Below are positions 17,129 through 25,997 of a stretch of DNA of 49,529 nucleotides, piece by piece; the stretch's first letter is position 1; each line of letters opens with the position of its first letter. The notes under the pieces were generated by a model. The model was not told where the DNA came from. It did no database searches and was given only the letters and a program-made list of their open reading frames with translations. The DNA is from Candidatus Poseidoniales archaeon (lineage in GTDB: Archaea > Thermoplasmatota > Poseidoniia > Poseidoniales > Poseidoniaceae). Where the stretch lies: assembly GCA_003602605.1 (NCBI GenBank), contig QQRW01000028.1:62111-111639 (forward strand), in the 5' to 3' direction. Both the position numbers and the translations under genes were made by a program.

Positions 17129-17277
17129 ATGCTTACGAGACACTTCTTGAAAGGTCCGGCTCGTTTCATTCATCCGGAGTGATTTGCCCGCTTCGACGTC
17201 CGAGCCGATTCCCAAGTCGATGGGGTTCTTTGGACGAATTACCGTGAAGTTGAAGGAGTACACGAGGATGGAAAACT
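17129..17277. other. Divergent intergenic region
   Basis: About 150 bp separate the DUF835 cluster (minus) from an unknown membrane gene (plus). It must hold the promoters for both, but I see no clear TATA box. GAGG at 17265-17268 is the likely ribosome binding site of the plus-strand gene. Short open frames through here have no coding character. Confidence 0.5.
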
Positions 17278-17931
17278 ATGGGCGAGCGTCACGAGGAATT
17301 GTCCTTGGAAATGCGGCGGTTCAATGCTCTTCCAATTGCGAAACCATTCACGATTCGCTTTGTTGGAGTTCTTGTCGTGTACGAACTAGCAGTACTGCTG
17401 TTGTTCCGCCTACTGCTTCCTATTTTTGAGTACACTTTCCTTCTCTTCCTCTTCATAATTGGTCTCAGCATAGGTGGCGGTTTCTACATTCGTCGAAATT
17501 CTCCTTTTCTCAATGTACCATTGGCAGTGAACCTGAACCATCCATTCATGAGCGATGCAGAACTTGGAAATGCGGTTGTGATGGTTCAATTTTCAGATGG
17601 CACATGGGCCGACATTGGTGTTGGAAGGGTGCGTTTGACGGCAGATGAGTTGATGGGAGGGGCTTTGCTCATACGGGATGATGAGGATTACACTGGTATT
17701 GGGCATTTTAGCAACCTCGATCCATCGCACCCCCGGCTAAAACGCTATGTGATTCTCATCAATCAAGCCATTGCATTGAGAGACGCAGTTAACGGTGATG
17801 AGGATACCATCGAAGATGCTCGTGAGCGTGAAAGCATTGACTATGGTTTGCTTGAACGATCCTGGTTAGAGGTCGATGAGAATTTAGAAATTGAACCGGA
17901 TGGTATCTTCAGCAAACTGCGAAGAGACTAA
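17278..17931 (+). CDS. Unknown membrane protein with acidic soluble domain
   Basis: A 217-residue protein I do not recognise. Two long hydrophobic segments (about residues 25-48 and 50-70) sit near the N-terminus. They are followed by a soluble domain of about 145 residues with a beta-rich start (VVMVQFSDGTWADIG) and an acidic helical end (DGDEDTIEDARERE-like). The ATG at 17278 has GAGG 9 nt upstream. It diverges from the DUF835 / DnaA-like cluster and is followed after 61 bp by another membrane protein. Function unknown. Confidence 0.75.
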   Translation: MGERHEELSLEMRRFNALPIAKPFTIRFVGVLVVYELAVLLLFRLLLPIFEYTFLLFLFIIGLSIGGGFYIRRNSPFLNVPLAVNLNHPFMSDAELGNAVVMVQFSDGTWADIGVGRVRLTADELMGGALLIRDDEDYTGIGHFSNLDPSHPRLKRYVILINQAIALRDAVNGDEDTIEDARERESIDYGLLERSWLEVDENLEIEPDGIFSKLRRD

Positions 17932-17992
17932 ATCGTTGTTTATGGAGTATCTTAGCCCTTTACATTGAAAACCTGTACTCACTCGGAGACGC

Positions 17993-18604
17993 GTGGAAAC
18001 ATCAGCACGTTGGCAAGGGCGTCTCGACGCTTTGGGCTCTAAGGAGCGTGAAACACTGCTCGGGACCTCCCTTTCCCGCCGCTTCACCCGCTTACCGTTA
18101 TGGCTCTCTCATCCATCGAACATTTCCGCATTTTACGGCTTCTTGGTTTCACTTGCGTTGGTATTGCCTTATCGATTTGCTCAGGAATCGGACAGCTGGC
18201 TTACCAACTGGATTTTCCATTCCGCTTTGATCATGGTAGCATGCCTACTGCTCGGGATGCTTTCTCTTATCATTATTCGATTTACGAAGCGGTTTCCCGT
18301 AACACCGCCACGATACATACTCTATCCAATGCCGTTTATTGGACTGGCATTGCTCACGATTTCCCTCACTGAGATGCTGCAACTTCCCTCAGGCATCATT
18401 TGGCTTCTTCTTCTTCTCCCTGGTCCGATGTATGTCCACCTTTCATGGGCCCCACGGTGGCGCCTTTTGTGCCAACTTGAGGACGATCAAAATCCGTTTG
18501 AAGGCCTTGAATCTGATTACAACGAGCAATTGAACGATGCGGAAGAAATTGCAGACGGAGATGAAGAACTCCTCTCTGTAGTCAATGCACTCGAAGAAGA
18601 ATGA
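17993..18604 (+). CDS. Unknown four-helix membrane protein
   Basis: A 203-residue protein starting at a GTG (17993) with CGGAG a few bases upstream. Four hydrophobic helices are predicted (about 45-62, 71-93, 104-123 and 127-145), and the C-terminal 50 residues are very acidic (EEIADGDEE). No catalytic motif is evident and I assign no family. Same strand and close spacing suggest co-transcription with the preceding membrane protein. Confidence 0.75.
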   Translation: METSARWQGRLDALGSKERETLLGTSLSRRFTRLPLWLSHPSNISAFYGFLVSLALVLPYRFAQESDSWLTNWIFHSALIMVACLLLGMLSLIIIRFTKRFPVTPPRYILYPMPFIGLALLTISLTEMLQLPSGIIWLLLLLPGPMYVHLSWAPRWRLLCQLEDDQNPFEGLESDYNEQLNDAEEIADGDEELLSVVNALEEE

Positions 18605-18616
18605 TTTCTGCACTGC

Positions 18617-19039
18617 CTAGCCTTGCAGCCGAATATAATTCACTTGACTGACTGCGACCAATTTTCCATTGGTATCGTACAAATCAGCATGAGCGAGACA
18701 CATTGTTCGTCCAACTCGGACAACGTGGGCTTTGCATACGACGTCGGTGTGGCATGGTCGTAGAAATCGAATGTTAAAATCTGTAGTTGCAACAAGTGAA
18801 TCGGCTCCAATTTCCGTCAAAATGGACCAGCATGTGACTGTGTCTGCAATTGTCCCGAGCATTCCTCCATGGAATGTTTCGTATATTCCGTCCCACTGTG
18901 TGTGACGCGGAACCATAGCTTCACAGATGCCCTTTTCGAGCTTGAGAATCTTCATCTTCAGCGTCTCAACAATCGGAATGGATTGAATTCTCTTGTCGAG
19001 CGCCAGTAATTGCTCGTCGCTTAGTGTATCACTTTCCAC
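18617..19039 (-). CDS. PaaI-family hotdog thioesterase
   Basis: A 140-residue hotdog-fold acyl-CoA thioesterase. The signature FHGGMLGTIADTVTCWS (about 56-72) has the HGG and catalytic acidic residue of the PaaI/YbgC-type active site, and DFNIRFLRPCH follows as the second conserved strand. It starts at a GTG (19039) with GAGGTGG just upstream. It lies 9 bp after the KBL-type gene, so both should be in one operon. It would hydrolyse a CoA thioester, perhaps clearing unwanted CoA esters; the substrate is unknown. Confidence 0.88.
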   Translation of the reverse strand: MESDTLSDEQLLALDKRIQSIPIVETLKMKILKLEKGICEAMVPRHTQWDGIYETFHGGMLGTIADTVTCWSILTEIGADSLVATTDFNIRFLRPCHTDVVCKAHVVRVGRTMCLAHADLYDTNGKLVAVSQVNYIRLQG

Positions 19040-19048
19040 AGTACCACC

Positions 19049-20230
19049 TCAGATGAGATTCAGTGTTGGTCCAACTTTTTCAAACAAACGAAGCACTTCA
19101 TCAAGATCATCACGGGTGAGTCCTGCAGACATTTGTGTACGGATTCTAGCCTTGTCCCTGGCGACCATTGGGAATACGATGGCGCCTGCCATGACACCCT
19201 CTTCTCCAAGTGCTTTGGTCATCGCCTTAGCCACGCTTGACTCACCACACATTACTGGGATGATTGGTGTGACTGAATCGCCAGTGTCGAAGCCGAGCGA
19301 CTGCAGTTCCTTACGGAAATAATCGGTGTTTTCCCAAAGCCGCGCATGGTGTTCTGGTTCGTCCATGAGGACTTCAATAGCAGCTTTTTGCGCAGCAGCG
19401 ACACCTGGCGGTTGGGATCCAGAAAGAAGCCAAGAGCGTGAATGATTGAGTGCATGGGTTCGAGTCATCTCAGTACCAGCAAGGATGCCCCCTTGAACGC
19501 CTAAAGCCTTGGAGAAGGAGCCAGTCTCGAAATCAACCTTGCCTTGCAAGTTGAAATGAGCAACAATTCCTGCTCCTTTCTCACCGAGAACGCCTTCACC
19601 GTGACAGTCGTCGACATAGACCATAGCACCGTATTCTTCCGCCAATTTATTCACTTCATCGAGCGGAGCAATATCTCCATCCATTGAGAATACGCCGTCG
19701 GTAATAATCAGTTTACGGTCTGAACTTTCGTGCGCTTTCAGTACCGCTTCGAGTTCGCCCATGTCGTTGTGTGCATAGACTCCCCGGCTTGCCTTTGTAA
19801 GTCGGACACCATCAATGATAGAGCCGTGGTTCAATGCATCACTGATGATGACATCTTGTGGTCCTGCAACCAAAGTTGGTATGAGCCCAACGTTGACGGT
19901 ATAGCCTGCAGAATAGATTAGTGAGGCTTCGACACCCTTGAATTCAGCAACTTTCTTTTCAGCCTCAAGATGTATGTCCATTGTTCCAGCAATGGCACGC
20001 ACACTACCGCTTCCGGCGCCGTACTTTTGTGTTGCATCCAGCATAGCCTGTTTGACTTTCGGGTGAGTCGTGAGGTTGAGATAATTATTCGCTGACAGCA
20101 TGATTGTAGGCTTTCCATCCATTTGACAACGAGGTTCGTTCGGACTTTCCAAAGTGGGTGGTTCCCAGAGCAGTGATTTATCTGATAATTCGTCGAAACG
20201 CGTTTTCATCCAAGACATGTCCCCCGGCAT
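19049..20230 (-). CDS. kbl: Glycine C-acetyltransferase-like (alpha-oxoamine synthase) PLP enzyme
   Basis: About 393 residues from the ATG at 20230, chosen because GAGGGGAG precedes it; an ATG at 20263 would lengthen it by 11 residues. The alpha-oxoamine synthase signatures are complete: SANNYLNL, GAGSGSVRAIAGT, DALNHGSIIDG, DGVFSMDGD, VDDCHGEGVLG, and the Schiff-base lysine in TGSFSKALG. This family includes 2-amino-3-ketobutyrate CoA ligase (threonine breakdown to glycine and acetyl-CoA), BioF and serine palmitoyltransferase. The GAGSGSVRAIAGT pattern fits Kbl well, but BioF cannot be excluded by eye. A thioesterase follows directly. Confidence 0.85.
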   Translation of the reverse strand: MPGDMSWMKTRFDELSDKSLLWEPPTLESPNEPRCQMDGKPTIMLSANNYLNLTTHPKVKQAMLDATQKYGAGSGSVRAIAGTMDIHLEAEKKVAEFKGVEASLIYSAGYTVNVGLIPTLVAGPQDVIISDALNHGSIIDGVRLTKASRGVYAHNDMGELEAVLKAHESSDRKLIITDGVFSMDGDIAPLDEVNKLAEEYGAMVYVDDCHGEGVLGEKGAGIVAHFNLQGKVDFETGSFSKALGVQGGILAGTEMTRTHALNHSRSWLLSGSQPPGVAAAQKAAIEVLMDEPEHHARLWENTDYFRKELQSLGFDTGDSVTPIIPVMCGESSVAKAMTKALGEEGVMAGAIVFPMVARDKARIRTQMSAGLTRDDLDEVLRLFEKVGPTLNLI

Positions 20231-20341
20231 AGGCTCCCCTCGTACAATGCAAAACCCCGACATTCAAGTTCTTTCGGGCTTGAAGTTCTCATGCTGTGCC
20301 CTCAACCATGCACTCAAAAAGGAAGTGCCGTTGGGCGTGTT

Positions 20342-20809
20342 ATGCGCCTTACGGGTACAGTGAGCAGTGGATTAGGGCGAGCCCATATTTTCATGGCTCA
20401 ACCTCACTATCAAGAACAGTTCAAACAACTTCTCGGTGGTACTGCATGGCCCGGCACTCTGAATCTTACGATTGAAGGTCAAGACCTCATCAATTACATC
20501 GCCCTGCGTAAAAAATCCGGTATCGATACCCTTGATGCAACCGATAGCGACCGAGAAGCAGCGTCATCCACCGACGTTAGCATGCATGAATCCCACAGAA
20601 TCCGTGGTTTCTTGCGAGACGGAGTGTCGTTTGGAGGTGCAACTGCTTTTCTGGCCGTACTTGAGTCAGGTGATTCCACTGTCGAATGTGCTCTTCTCAT
20701 TCCAGATTTGACTCGACATACAGATGTTGTTGAAGTGATTGCATGCTCGTTTTTGCGCGAAAAGCTTGCCTTGGAAGACAACGATGTTATCCAAGTTCTT
20801 CTGAATTGA
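20342..20809 (+). CDS. ribK: CTP-dependent riboflavin kinase
   Basis: About 155 residues from the ATG at 20342, where homology begins (MRLTGTVSSGLGRAHIFM). A longer frame from 20291 adds 17 residues without family features. Archaeal RibK phosphorylates riboflavin to FMN using CTP rather than ATP. The recognisable parts are the glycine-rich GTVSSGLGRA start, the YQEQFKQLLG stretch and the signature WPGTLNL (about 37-43), with the C-terminal LREKLALEDNDVIQV (family: LR..l.l.DGd.v.v). It shares 23 bp at its 3' end with the convergent truA. The call is a distinctly archaeal marker. Confidence 0.88.
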   Translation: MRLTGTVSSGLGRAHIFMAQPHYQEQFKQLLGGTAWPGTLNLTIEGQDLINYIALRKKSGIDTLDATDSDREAASSTDVSMHESHRIRGFLRDGVSFGGATAFLAVLESGDSTVECALLIPDLTRHTDVVEVIACSFLREKLALEDNDVIQVLLN

Positions 20810-21722
20810 AGGTGTTGTGTTTTACGATTGGTAGCTCCCCTAGTTCAGCCCACTGGTGGTAAAGAAGACTCTTCATTTCATGGCGAGCTCCGTCTCTCCA
20901 TCGTTTTCTCATCGTTCGTTCTACAGCAGGACCAGATGGAGGTGCAGTGAAGCAGTGAATCTCATTGTTTGATTGAGGGAGCTTCATTTCATCCCAATCA
21001 ACACCCCAAAGGATGAGCCAGTCGGCAGGTGCTACGCCAAAATCGGCTTCAATATCCGGATTCTCAATCGCTTGTTTGACATCATGTGGCGTGATTTCTC
21101 CAATGCTCATTCTGTGCAGTGCCATTGCCGTTCGACGAACTTGATTCCATAGGAATGCCTCGCCAATGATCTCAAAACCAACCGTCCTGCCACCGATAAT
21201 CCACGGTTTGCAAGACAAGATTGTTCGTATCGGATTCTTTCCTTCTTCGAGGCGAGCAAAATTCGTGGCATTGTATGTTCCTTCAAACATTTGAAGCCAT
21301 TCCGTAAACACCTCGCCAGGATATTTCCAAAATTCAAGACCTTCGAGTCTGTATCGATATACTCGATGATTCGCCATACGTGGATTCCAATCCTGGTCGA
21401 CTTGCTTCACATCCAGGAAGGCAATGTCCTTTGGTAGCCGGTCATCCAATGCTCGTATCATTTTACGAGGGGTTAGTGCGTTCCACAACTCCTCGTCGAT
21501 TTGAACAACACCACCATTGAGGCGGACATGAACGCCTGCGTCGGTTCTACTCGACAACACCAAATTATGTTCTTTGGATGCTGTGTCGAGCCATTTTAGG
21601 CTACGAAAAACTCGAATCAGTTCACCTTGGACTGTAACGACATCAGGCTGAATCTGACTGCCGTGGTAACCGTCACCAAGATAACCGATGCGGAATGCAA
21701 GACGAACACTCTGGTTCGTCAT
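20787..21722 (-). CDS. truA: tRNA pseudouridine synthase TruA
   Basis: A 311-residue pseudouridine synthase that modifies the anticodon stem-loop of tRNAs (positions 38-40 in the family). The catalytic Asp lies in SSRTDAGVHV (about 57-66). Other TruA marks are FRIGYLGDGYHGSQIQ at the N-terminus, VYRYRL, FLWNQVRRTA (the conserved motif with Arg that contacts the flipped base) and PADWLILWGVDW near residue 235. The C-terminal roughly 65 residues extend past the core. The ATG at 21722 gives the right length. A small helical gene lies 10 bp upstream, suggesting co-transcription. Confidence 0.94.
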   Translation of the reverse strand: MTNQSVRLAFRIGYLGDGYHGSQIQPDVVTVQGELIRVFRSLKWLDTASKEHNLVLSSRTDAGVHVRLNGGVVQIDEELWNALTPRKMIRALDDRLPKDIAFLDVKQVDQDWNPRMANHRVYRYRLEGLEFWKYPGEVFTEWLQMFEGTYNATNFARLEEGKNPIRTILSCKPWIIGGRTVGFEIIGEAFLWNQVRRTAMALHRMSIGEITPHDVKQAIENPDIEADFGVAPADWLILWGVDWDEMKLPQSNNEIHCFTAPPSGPAVERTMRKRWRDGARHEMKSLLYHQWAELGELPIVKHNTFNSEELG

Positions 21723-21731
21723 TTACTCGCC

Positions 21732-22253
21732 TCACTCTTCACGTAGCAGCATTTCTGCTGCATCTTCTGGAGAGTAACCCAATCCGCCAACAGACCAAAT
21801 GAGTGCCTGCTTCAACCATGGTTGGACCATTGGGTTCTTCTTGCTCGGATCCATTACTTCGATTGCATCGACAATGTTGCGGCTTGCGGTAAACAAGACT
21901 TCATCGACTGGAATATCTTCGATCTCAAGACGGCGAGCATAGCGTTGGAATTCTTTAACGGCTACAGGGATTCTACGGCATTCAAGGGCAAATGTAGCGA
22001 AGTCTCCAATGTATTCCATGTTTTCTTCATCCAACTGCATGGCTTTCTTGTAAGCCATCATGATTTTTCCACCGGGGATGATATCGTCTTGTGCCTCAGC
22101 GTTCTTCATGTTTGCAAACTCAGCGTACATGTGGTGAACTTGAGCATTGGTTTTGTTGGTGCTCATTAGAGCATCGAGTTCTTCGAGGGCGCCATCAAGG
22201 TCGCCATCACGCAATTTTTCAATAGGTCCTTGCAGTACTTCTTCGTCGCTCAT
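21732..22253 (-). CDS. Small acidic helical (TPR-like) protein
   Basis: A 173-residue acidic all-helical protein. Residues 10-85 look like two or three degenerate tetratricopeptide units: KLRDGDLDGALEELDALM, then VHHMYAEFANMK, then AYKKAMQLDEENMEYIGDFA, each shown only in part. The C-terminus is a separate helical module with Trp residues. TPR proteins act as scaffolds. It lies 10 bp ahead of truA. I do not recognise a more specific family. Confidence 0.7.
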   Translation of the reverse strand: MSDEEVLQGPIEKLRDGDLDGALEELDALMSTNKTNAQVHHMYAEFANMKNAEAQDDIIPGGKIMMAYKKAMQLDEENMEYIGDFATFALECRRIPVAVKEFQRYARRLEIEDIPVDEVLFTASRNIVDAIEVMDPSKKNPMVQPWLKQALIWSVGGLGYSPEDAAEMLLREE

Positions 22254-22319
22254 TATATCGCCTCAAGCAGGTGGAGTGGCAAACAGTTTTTGAAACGCTC
22301 GCCGAATCAAATTGGTTGT

Positions 22320-23360
22320 TCAATCTTCAGATGAGGATACGATTGTGTCCTTCAAGTCACGAAGTAAGTTTGATTGGCTGTGTTCCTTGTGTTTTTCGTT
22401 GAGGAGTGCCTTGGCATTCGCCCAGTTGCGAATATTGTACATGCAATGCTTTGGATCAGCACGGACGGTACGAATTGTTCGCTGGTAGGTGAGAAGACCA
22501 ATTACGGAGCGTAGAATTCCCTTGCTGGCTTTCTCAACCTTTGTGTCTCCTTCTTTTTCGGACGTTCCCGGAATGGCGCCTGCGATACCAGGTCCTGTAC
22601 TTTCTTCGACGATACCGACTCCAGAATCGGTCAATATCGTGACGGTGGCAAATCCAAGGAGTGTACCAACTGGAGTTCTTTCAACCAAAACTTCCGAGAT
22701 GCGATCGAAGAGAATTCGTCGATGTGATCTTGAAAGAAGGAAACTGTGTTCGAAGATTACAGCATCAGTGGTAACTGCGTAGTGAAAGCTTCGCTGGTAG
22801 TAGTAGGTGAGTGCCATGTAAATGGAAACAAATACAATACCAAAGAGGCTGTAACTGTATTCGCCGATTGGGATGAAGTCGCCAATTGGCTCATCCATCC
22901 ACAGGTCAGTGATCCAATACAGCACATCATCCATCTGTATGACCAACGGCGTCAAAGAAATGATGAGTAGGCCTATAGTGACCCAGCGGCCGGACGTCGA
23001 AACATTGACGAGTCTGTTCATCCAAGTGATAAACAGCATGACAAATACGAAGCCAAATGGATATTTTTCGCCACCTGTAATATCAATGAGGAACAGAGCG
23101 AACTTGACAAATCCACTGGAATCTTCATTTCCTAGGGAGTTGGCGTTGTCGAAAATGAAGTGCACTGCGAGGACTAAGATGCCAAGGAGGTACATCCCAA
23201 GGAAGGCAAAAGTACTCGGGCGCTTGGTAAGAAGAACTTCCTCGCCAGCAATCAATCTGAAGGTTTTTGCTAGCCGTGCTTGTTCTGCTTCCTTCTTTGC
23301 TTCGTCCGTCGTGTGGACATCAGCTGTTGGCGTGTCTGCGGCATCGGATTCTTCGCTCAT
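22320..23360 (-). CDS. Membrane protein with bacterial PH-like domain
   Basis: A 346-residue protein. An acidic N-terminus (1-40) is followed by several hydrophobic helices (about 50-68, 97-111, 124-142 and 168-188). A soluble segment from about 195 (FHYAVTTDAVIFEHSFLLSRSHRRILFDRISEVLVER) matches the bacterial pleckstrin-homology (bPH, YdbT-like) pattern in its TDAVI and RILFDRISEV parts, continuing as TLLGFATVTILTDSG. A long helical tail ends it. Function unknown; bPH proteins are membrane-associated. The start has GGAGA upstream. It follows the export cassette on the same strand after a 97-bp gap. Confidence 0.75.
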   Translation of the reverse strand: MSEESDAADTPTADVHTTDEAKKEAEQARLAKTFRLIAGEEVLLTKRPSTFAFLGMYLLGILVLAVHFIFDNANSLGNEDSSGFVKFALFLIDITGGEKYPFGFVFVMLFITWMNRLVNVSTSGRWVTIGLLIISLTPLVIQMDDVLYWITDLWMDEPIGDFIPIGEYSYSLFGIVFVSIYMALTYYYQRSFHYAVTTDAVIFEHSFLLSRSHRRILFDRISEVLVERTPVGTLLGFATVTILTDSGVGIVEESTGPGIAGAIPGTSEKEGDTKVEKASKGILRSVIGLLTYQRTIRTVRADPKHCMYNIRNWANAKALLNEKHKEHSQSNLLRDLKDTIVSSSED

Positions 23361-23457
23361 AGCAATCTCTCCTTTTCAGTGTCTATCGCTCCTCGCACAT
23401 AATACCTTGCCCATTGTACTGTGGTAGGGTACGGAATACGATTCATGAATGACGGTG

Positions 23458-24663
23458 TCAATGAAGTAATCCCCAAGAATGTTCAGCGTTACCTCGAGCC
23501 CACTCATAGTCCGATTCTTTCCTGATACCAAATTCGTCTCGAATACGCAAATATTCCATTTCCAGGGGGTATTCGTTGTATGTGAGGTGAGATTTGAGGC
23601 CGCCCCTTGTTGGCTGGTTGAAGGTCCAATGAGCTCGTTCAATTGCTTTCACGCGTAACTCAATTGTTGTCCTACCGTTCCACATCTTGATCTCAAAAAC
23701 TGGAAGCGGAGCACCCGGCGCGTGACCGTGTTCTCCTTCGGTGAGGTTTGAAGCAGTTTTCAGTATCGTTACATTTGTGAATTTCTCGCTTCGCTTGTTC
23801 ACTGGGTCATGGAAAAGTCCCCCCTGTGATAGCCCAATATGCCCCATGTCTCGTCTTTTCCATGGACGATTGTCCCTTGCACTCACGGTAAACGCTACAT
23901 GCGGCAAAAACCAATCGATGTACGAACCGTCGTTGAGATGCAGCATTCCCCAGTACCAAGGCACTGAGGGTGCTTGGACGCATACCTTCTGAAAGTATGC
24001 TGTTCCAGTAACGTCTTCGTCGTCCAGTTTACCATGAACTTTGGTACCGTGCAGGCGTAGAATGTCATAGCCCATGTTTGCTGCATAAGTCGCAGAGGCT
24101 TGACGAGCAGTTGACATCGCTGCGTTCCAAGGTGTGAGCTTGAGGTCGAACTTTTTCGGAACTTTAGGATGACGAGCAGATTCATCTGTGAGCAAGTGGA
24201 CCCAGAATGAACTCAGGTCACTCTTGAGACCCATTGAGAGGTCATTGTCGAGGAGGGGGACTACGGCACCACCGCCTTTTCCGATATTTGTTGATTCTCC
24301 CGGCCATTTCGGATGAGTATCTGGAATCGCAATCATACGACATATTTGTTGAATAACAGGTTCGTGCATGCGCTGTCCATCAAACCACCAAGCGCAGACC
24401 ATTCCATCGAGTGCTAATCCACGCTCAGCATCGTAACTTGGCCGACCTGCTGGGGTCCAAGGCATGCCGTTCACTTCGACCAGTTCGTTGTCTTTGGTGG
24501 ACCACAACACCATCAGTTGCCTGCCACTGGGCCGTCCATCTGGGTCATCGAGCATTACCAGCCACCACCACCAGTCCCAAGTAAGGTGGTGAAGTGGTGG
24601 CCTGTCCTGCAGTGTCCACATCTTGGAAAGGTCGCCAGAGAATGAATCCATATCCGAAGTCAT
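23458..24663 (-). CDS. AttH/CrtC-like (lipocalin-fold) protein of the export cassette
   Basis: A 401-residue protein with very high Trp content. The N-terminal WDWWWWLVMLDDPDGRPSGRQ segment (recognisable core WDWWWWLV, 29-36) and the second-half DVTGTAYFQKV ... WYWGMLHLNDGSYIDWFL pattern resemble the AttH / carotenoid 1,2-hydratase (CrtC) double-lipocalin family, in which a W(x)W(x)n-DG strand pair recurs. No signal peptide is visible. Its ATG overlaps the stop of the upstream permease (ATGA), so it is the last gene of a five-gene coupled cassette. A role in binding or modifying a lipophilic compound moved by the transporters is an inference; the family call is tentative. Confidence 0.5.
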   Translation of the reverse strand: MTSDMDSFSGDLSKMWTLQDRPPLHHLTWDWWWWLVMLDDPDGRPSGRQLMVLWSTKDNELVEVNGMPWTPAGRPSYDAERGLALDGMVCAWWFDGQRMHEPVIQQICRMIAIPDTHPKWPGESTNIGKGGGAVVPLLDNDLSMGLKSDLSSFWVHLLTDESARHPKVPKKFDLKLTPWNAAMSTARQASATYAANMGYDILRLHGTKVHGKLDDEDVTGTAYFQKVCVQAPSVPWYWGMLHLNDGSYIDWFLPHVAFTVSARDNRPWKRRDMGHIGLSQGGLFHDPVNKRSEKFTNVTILKTASNLTEGEHGHAPGAPLPVFEIKMWNGRTTIELRVKAIERAHWTFNQPTRGGLKSHLTYNEYPLEMEYLRIRDEFGIRKESDYEWARGNAEHSWGLLH

Positions 24664-25997
24664 TGAATCTCCTTACCTTTGAACAGTGCACCACCGATGA
24701 ACCAAAACGCTACGGCTTGGACGAGCAGCACAAGTGTGGCGACAATCGTTGAAGCAAAGGCTGAGAGGCCAAGTCCTGGCTTGGAACTGAAGAAACTCAG
24801 TGGAGCAGAGCCACTCAGCGACGATGACCCGAATATATCCGATCCGGTTCCGCCTCCACCCCAGTCACCCATGATGATGAACATGTCCAGATTCGGCCAA
24901 ACCAGCATTGCTGCTGAATCAACAATCATCAGCGCCCAACCGATCACTGAAAATCTCAGGATGGTCGCATCGGGTACACCCATTGAGAGCAACGCCATAC
25001 CGAGTTCCCATGCGGCAAAGGGAATTGCGAGGATTATTCCATATTTCCACAAAACTCCCAGCGCATTGAACATCATGCCGTATACCAGCGTAGCCATCAT
25101 GGTTGCAAATACGATAGCCAGCCATACTCCAAGGTCTGCGAATCGAAAGAATTCATCGCCGGAACCGACAAATCCAGAAACCAATGCTCCAAGTATTCCG
25201 AGGACAATGACATAGGGCCAAACAATTCCAAGATAACCAAGTACACGATAGAGGAAAATCTCTGAACGGGCAATCGGCTTTGCAATCATGAAATGCATGG
25301 TGCCGGATGTCATTTCTTCTCGGATGAGACCAGTGGCCATGAAAAGCGGTAAGAATATACCAAGCAGCAGGACAAACCCAAGTTTGCCGATGGCCAGAAC
25401 AAATGCGATGTGGGTTGCTTCTCGAGAATAAGCGTCCTCGTCCGGGTCCTCGTCAACACCGTAGTCTGCGAGGACATCGTAGGACATTTCACCGGTCGGT
25501 GTAGTCGTTACTCGGATGATGATGTCACAGGGTATTCCGTTGTCATTCGTATCTTTCTGAGAATCAGTTTTGTCAGAGTTAAGGCAATCTCCATCATCAT
25601 CATAGCCTGTTGTTTGCTCACCGACAGACGCAGTAACGTCCCAGTCAAAGCCGTCTTCATTGATGTAATTGGAAGCGGGCTCTGGTTCGATGGGCGGGTT
25701 AAACATCCCTGGGTGTGATTCGTCTGAGAAAGGGTCAGTGCCTAATCGTAATTCCTGACCAGCTGGATAACCATCTCCATCGTAATCGAACGAATCTCCA
25801 TCGTTATCGACCGACTCAAATTCTGAGCTCATAACATCGATGTAAATCATGAAGATAAGCGCAAGAGCAGTAAATCCAACGCCGAGTACAACCCAGGTAG
25901 AGGTTCGTGTTCGGTATTGCCGCAAAGTGAACTCGACGATAGCTGCAGCCTTACGATCCAACGAGCGAAAGACGGTATCCGGTTTGGTTGCCATCAA
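24660..25997 (-). CDS. ABC-2 type permease with calcium-binding-like extracytoplasmic insert
   Basis: A 445-residue membrane subunit. After an N-terminal helix (about 36-56) comes an outward domain of about 140 residues before the remaining five or six helices. This insert has Asp-rich thrombospondin type 3-like repeats: DNDGDSFDYDGDGYPAGQE (about 64-82) with a TDPFSDE ending, and DDDGDCLNSDKTDSQKDTNDNG (core DDDGDCLN, about 125-132) closed by two Cys. The membrane part contains the ABC-2 signature region REEMTSGTMHFMIAKPIARSEI (core GTMHFMIAKP). It pairs with the ATPase at 25994 (ATGA overlap). The substrate is unknown. Confidence 0.85.
   Translation of the reverse strand: MMATKPDTVFRSLDRKAAAIVEFTLRQYRTRTSTWVVLGVGFTALALIFMIYIDVMSSEFESVDNDGDSFDYDGDGYPAGQELRLGTDPFSDESHPGMFNPPIEPEPASNYINEDGFDWDVTASVGEQTTGYDDDGDCLNSDKTDSQKDTNDNGIPCDIIIRVTTTPTGEMSYDVLADYGVDEDPDEDAYSREATHIAFVLAIGKLGFVLLLGIFLPLFMATGLIREEMTSGTMHFMIAKPIARSEIFLYRVLGYLGIVWPYVIVLGILGALVSGFVGSGDEFFRFADLGVWLAIVFATMMATLVYGMMFNALGVLWKYGIILAIPFAAWELGMALLSMGVPDATILRFSVIGWALMIVDSAAMLVWPNLDMFIIMGDWGGGGTGSDIFGSSSLSGSAPLSFFSSKPGLGLSAFASTIVATLVLLVQAVAFWFIGGALFKGKEIQ

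Noticed and set aside
24679-25215. 178-residue plus-strand open frame
   Set aside because: Antisense shadow of the second ABC permease; composition is that of a reversed hydrophobic gene.
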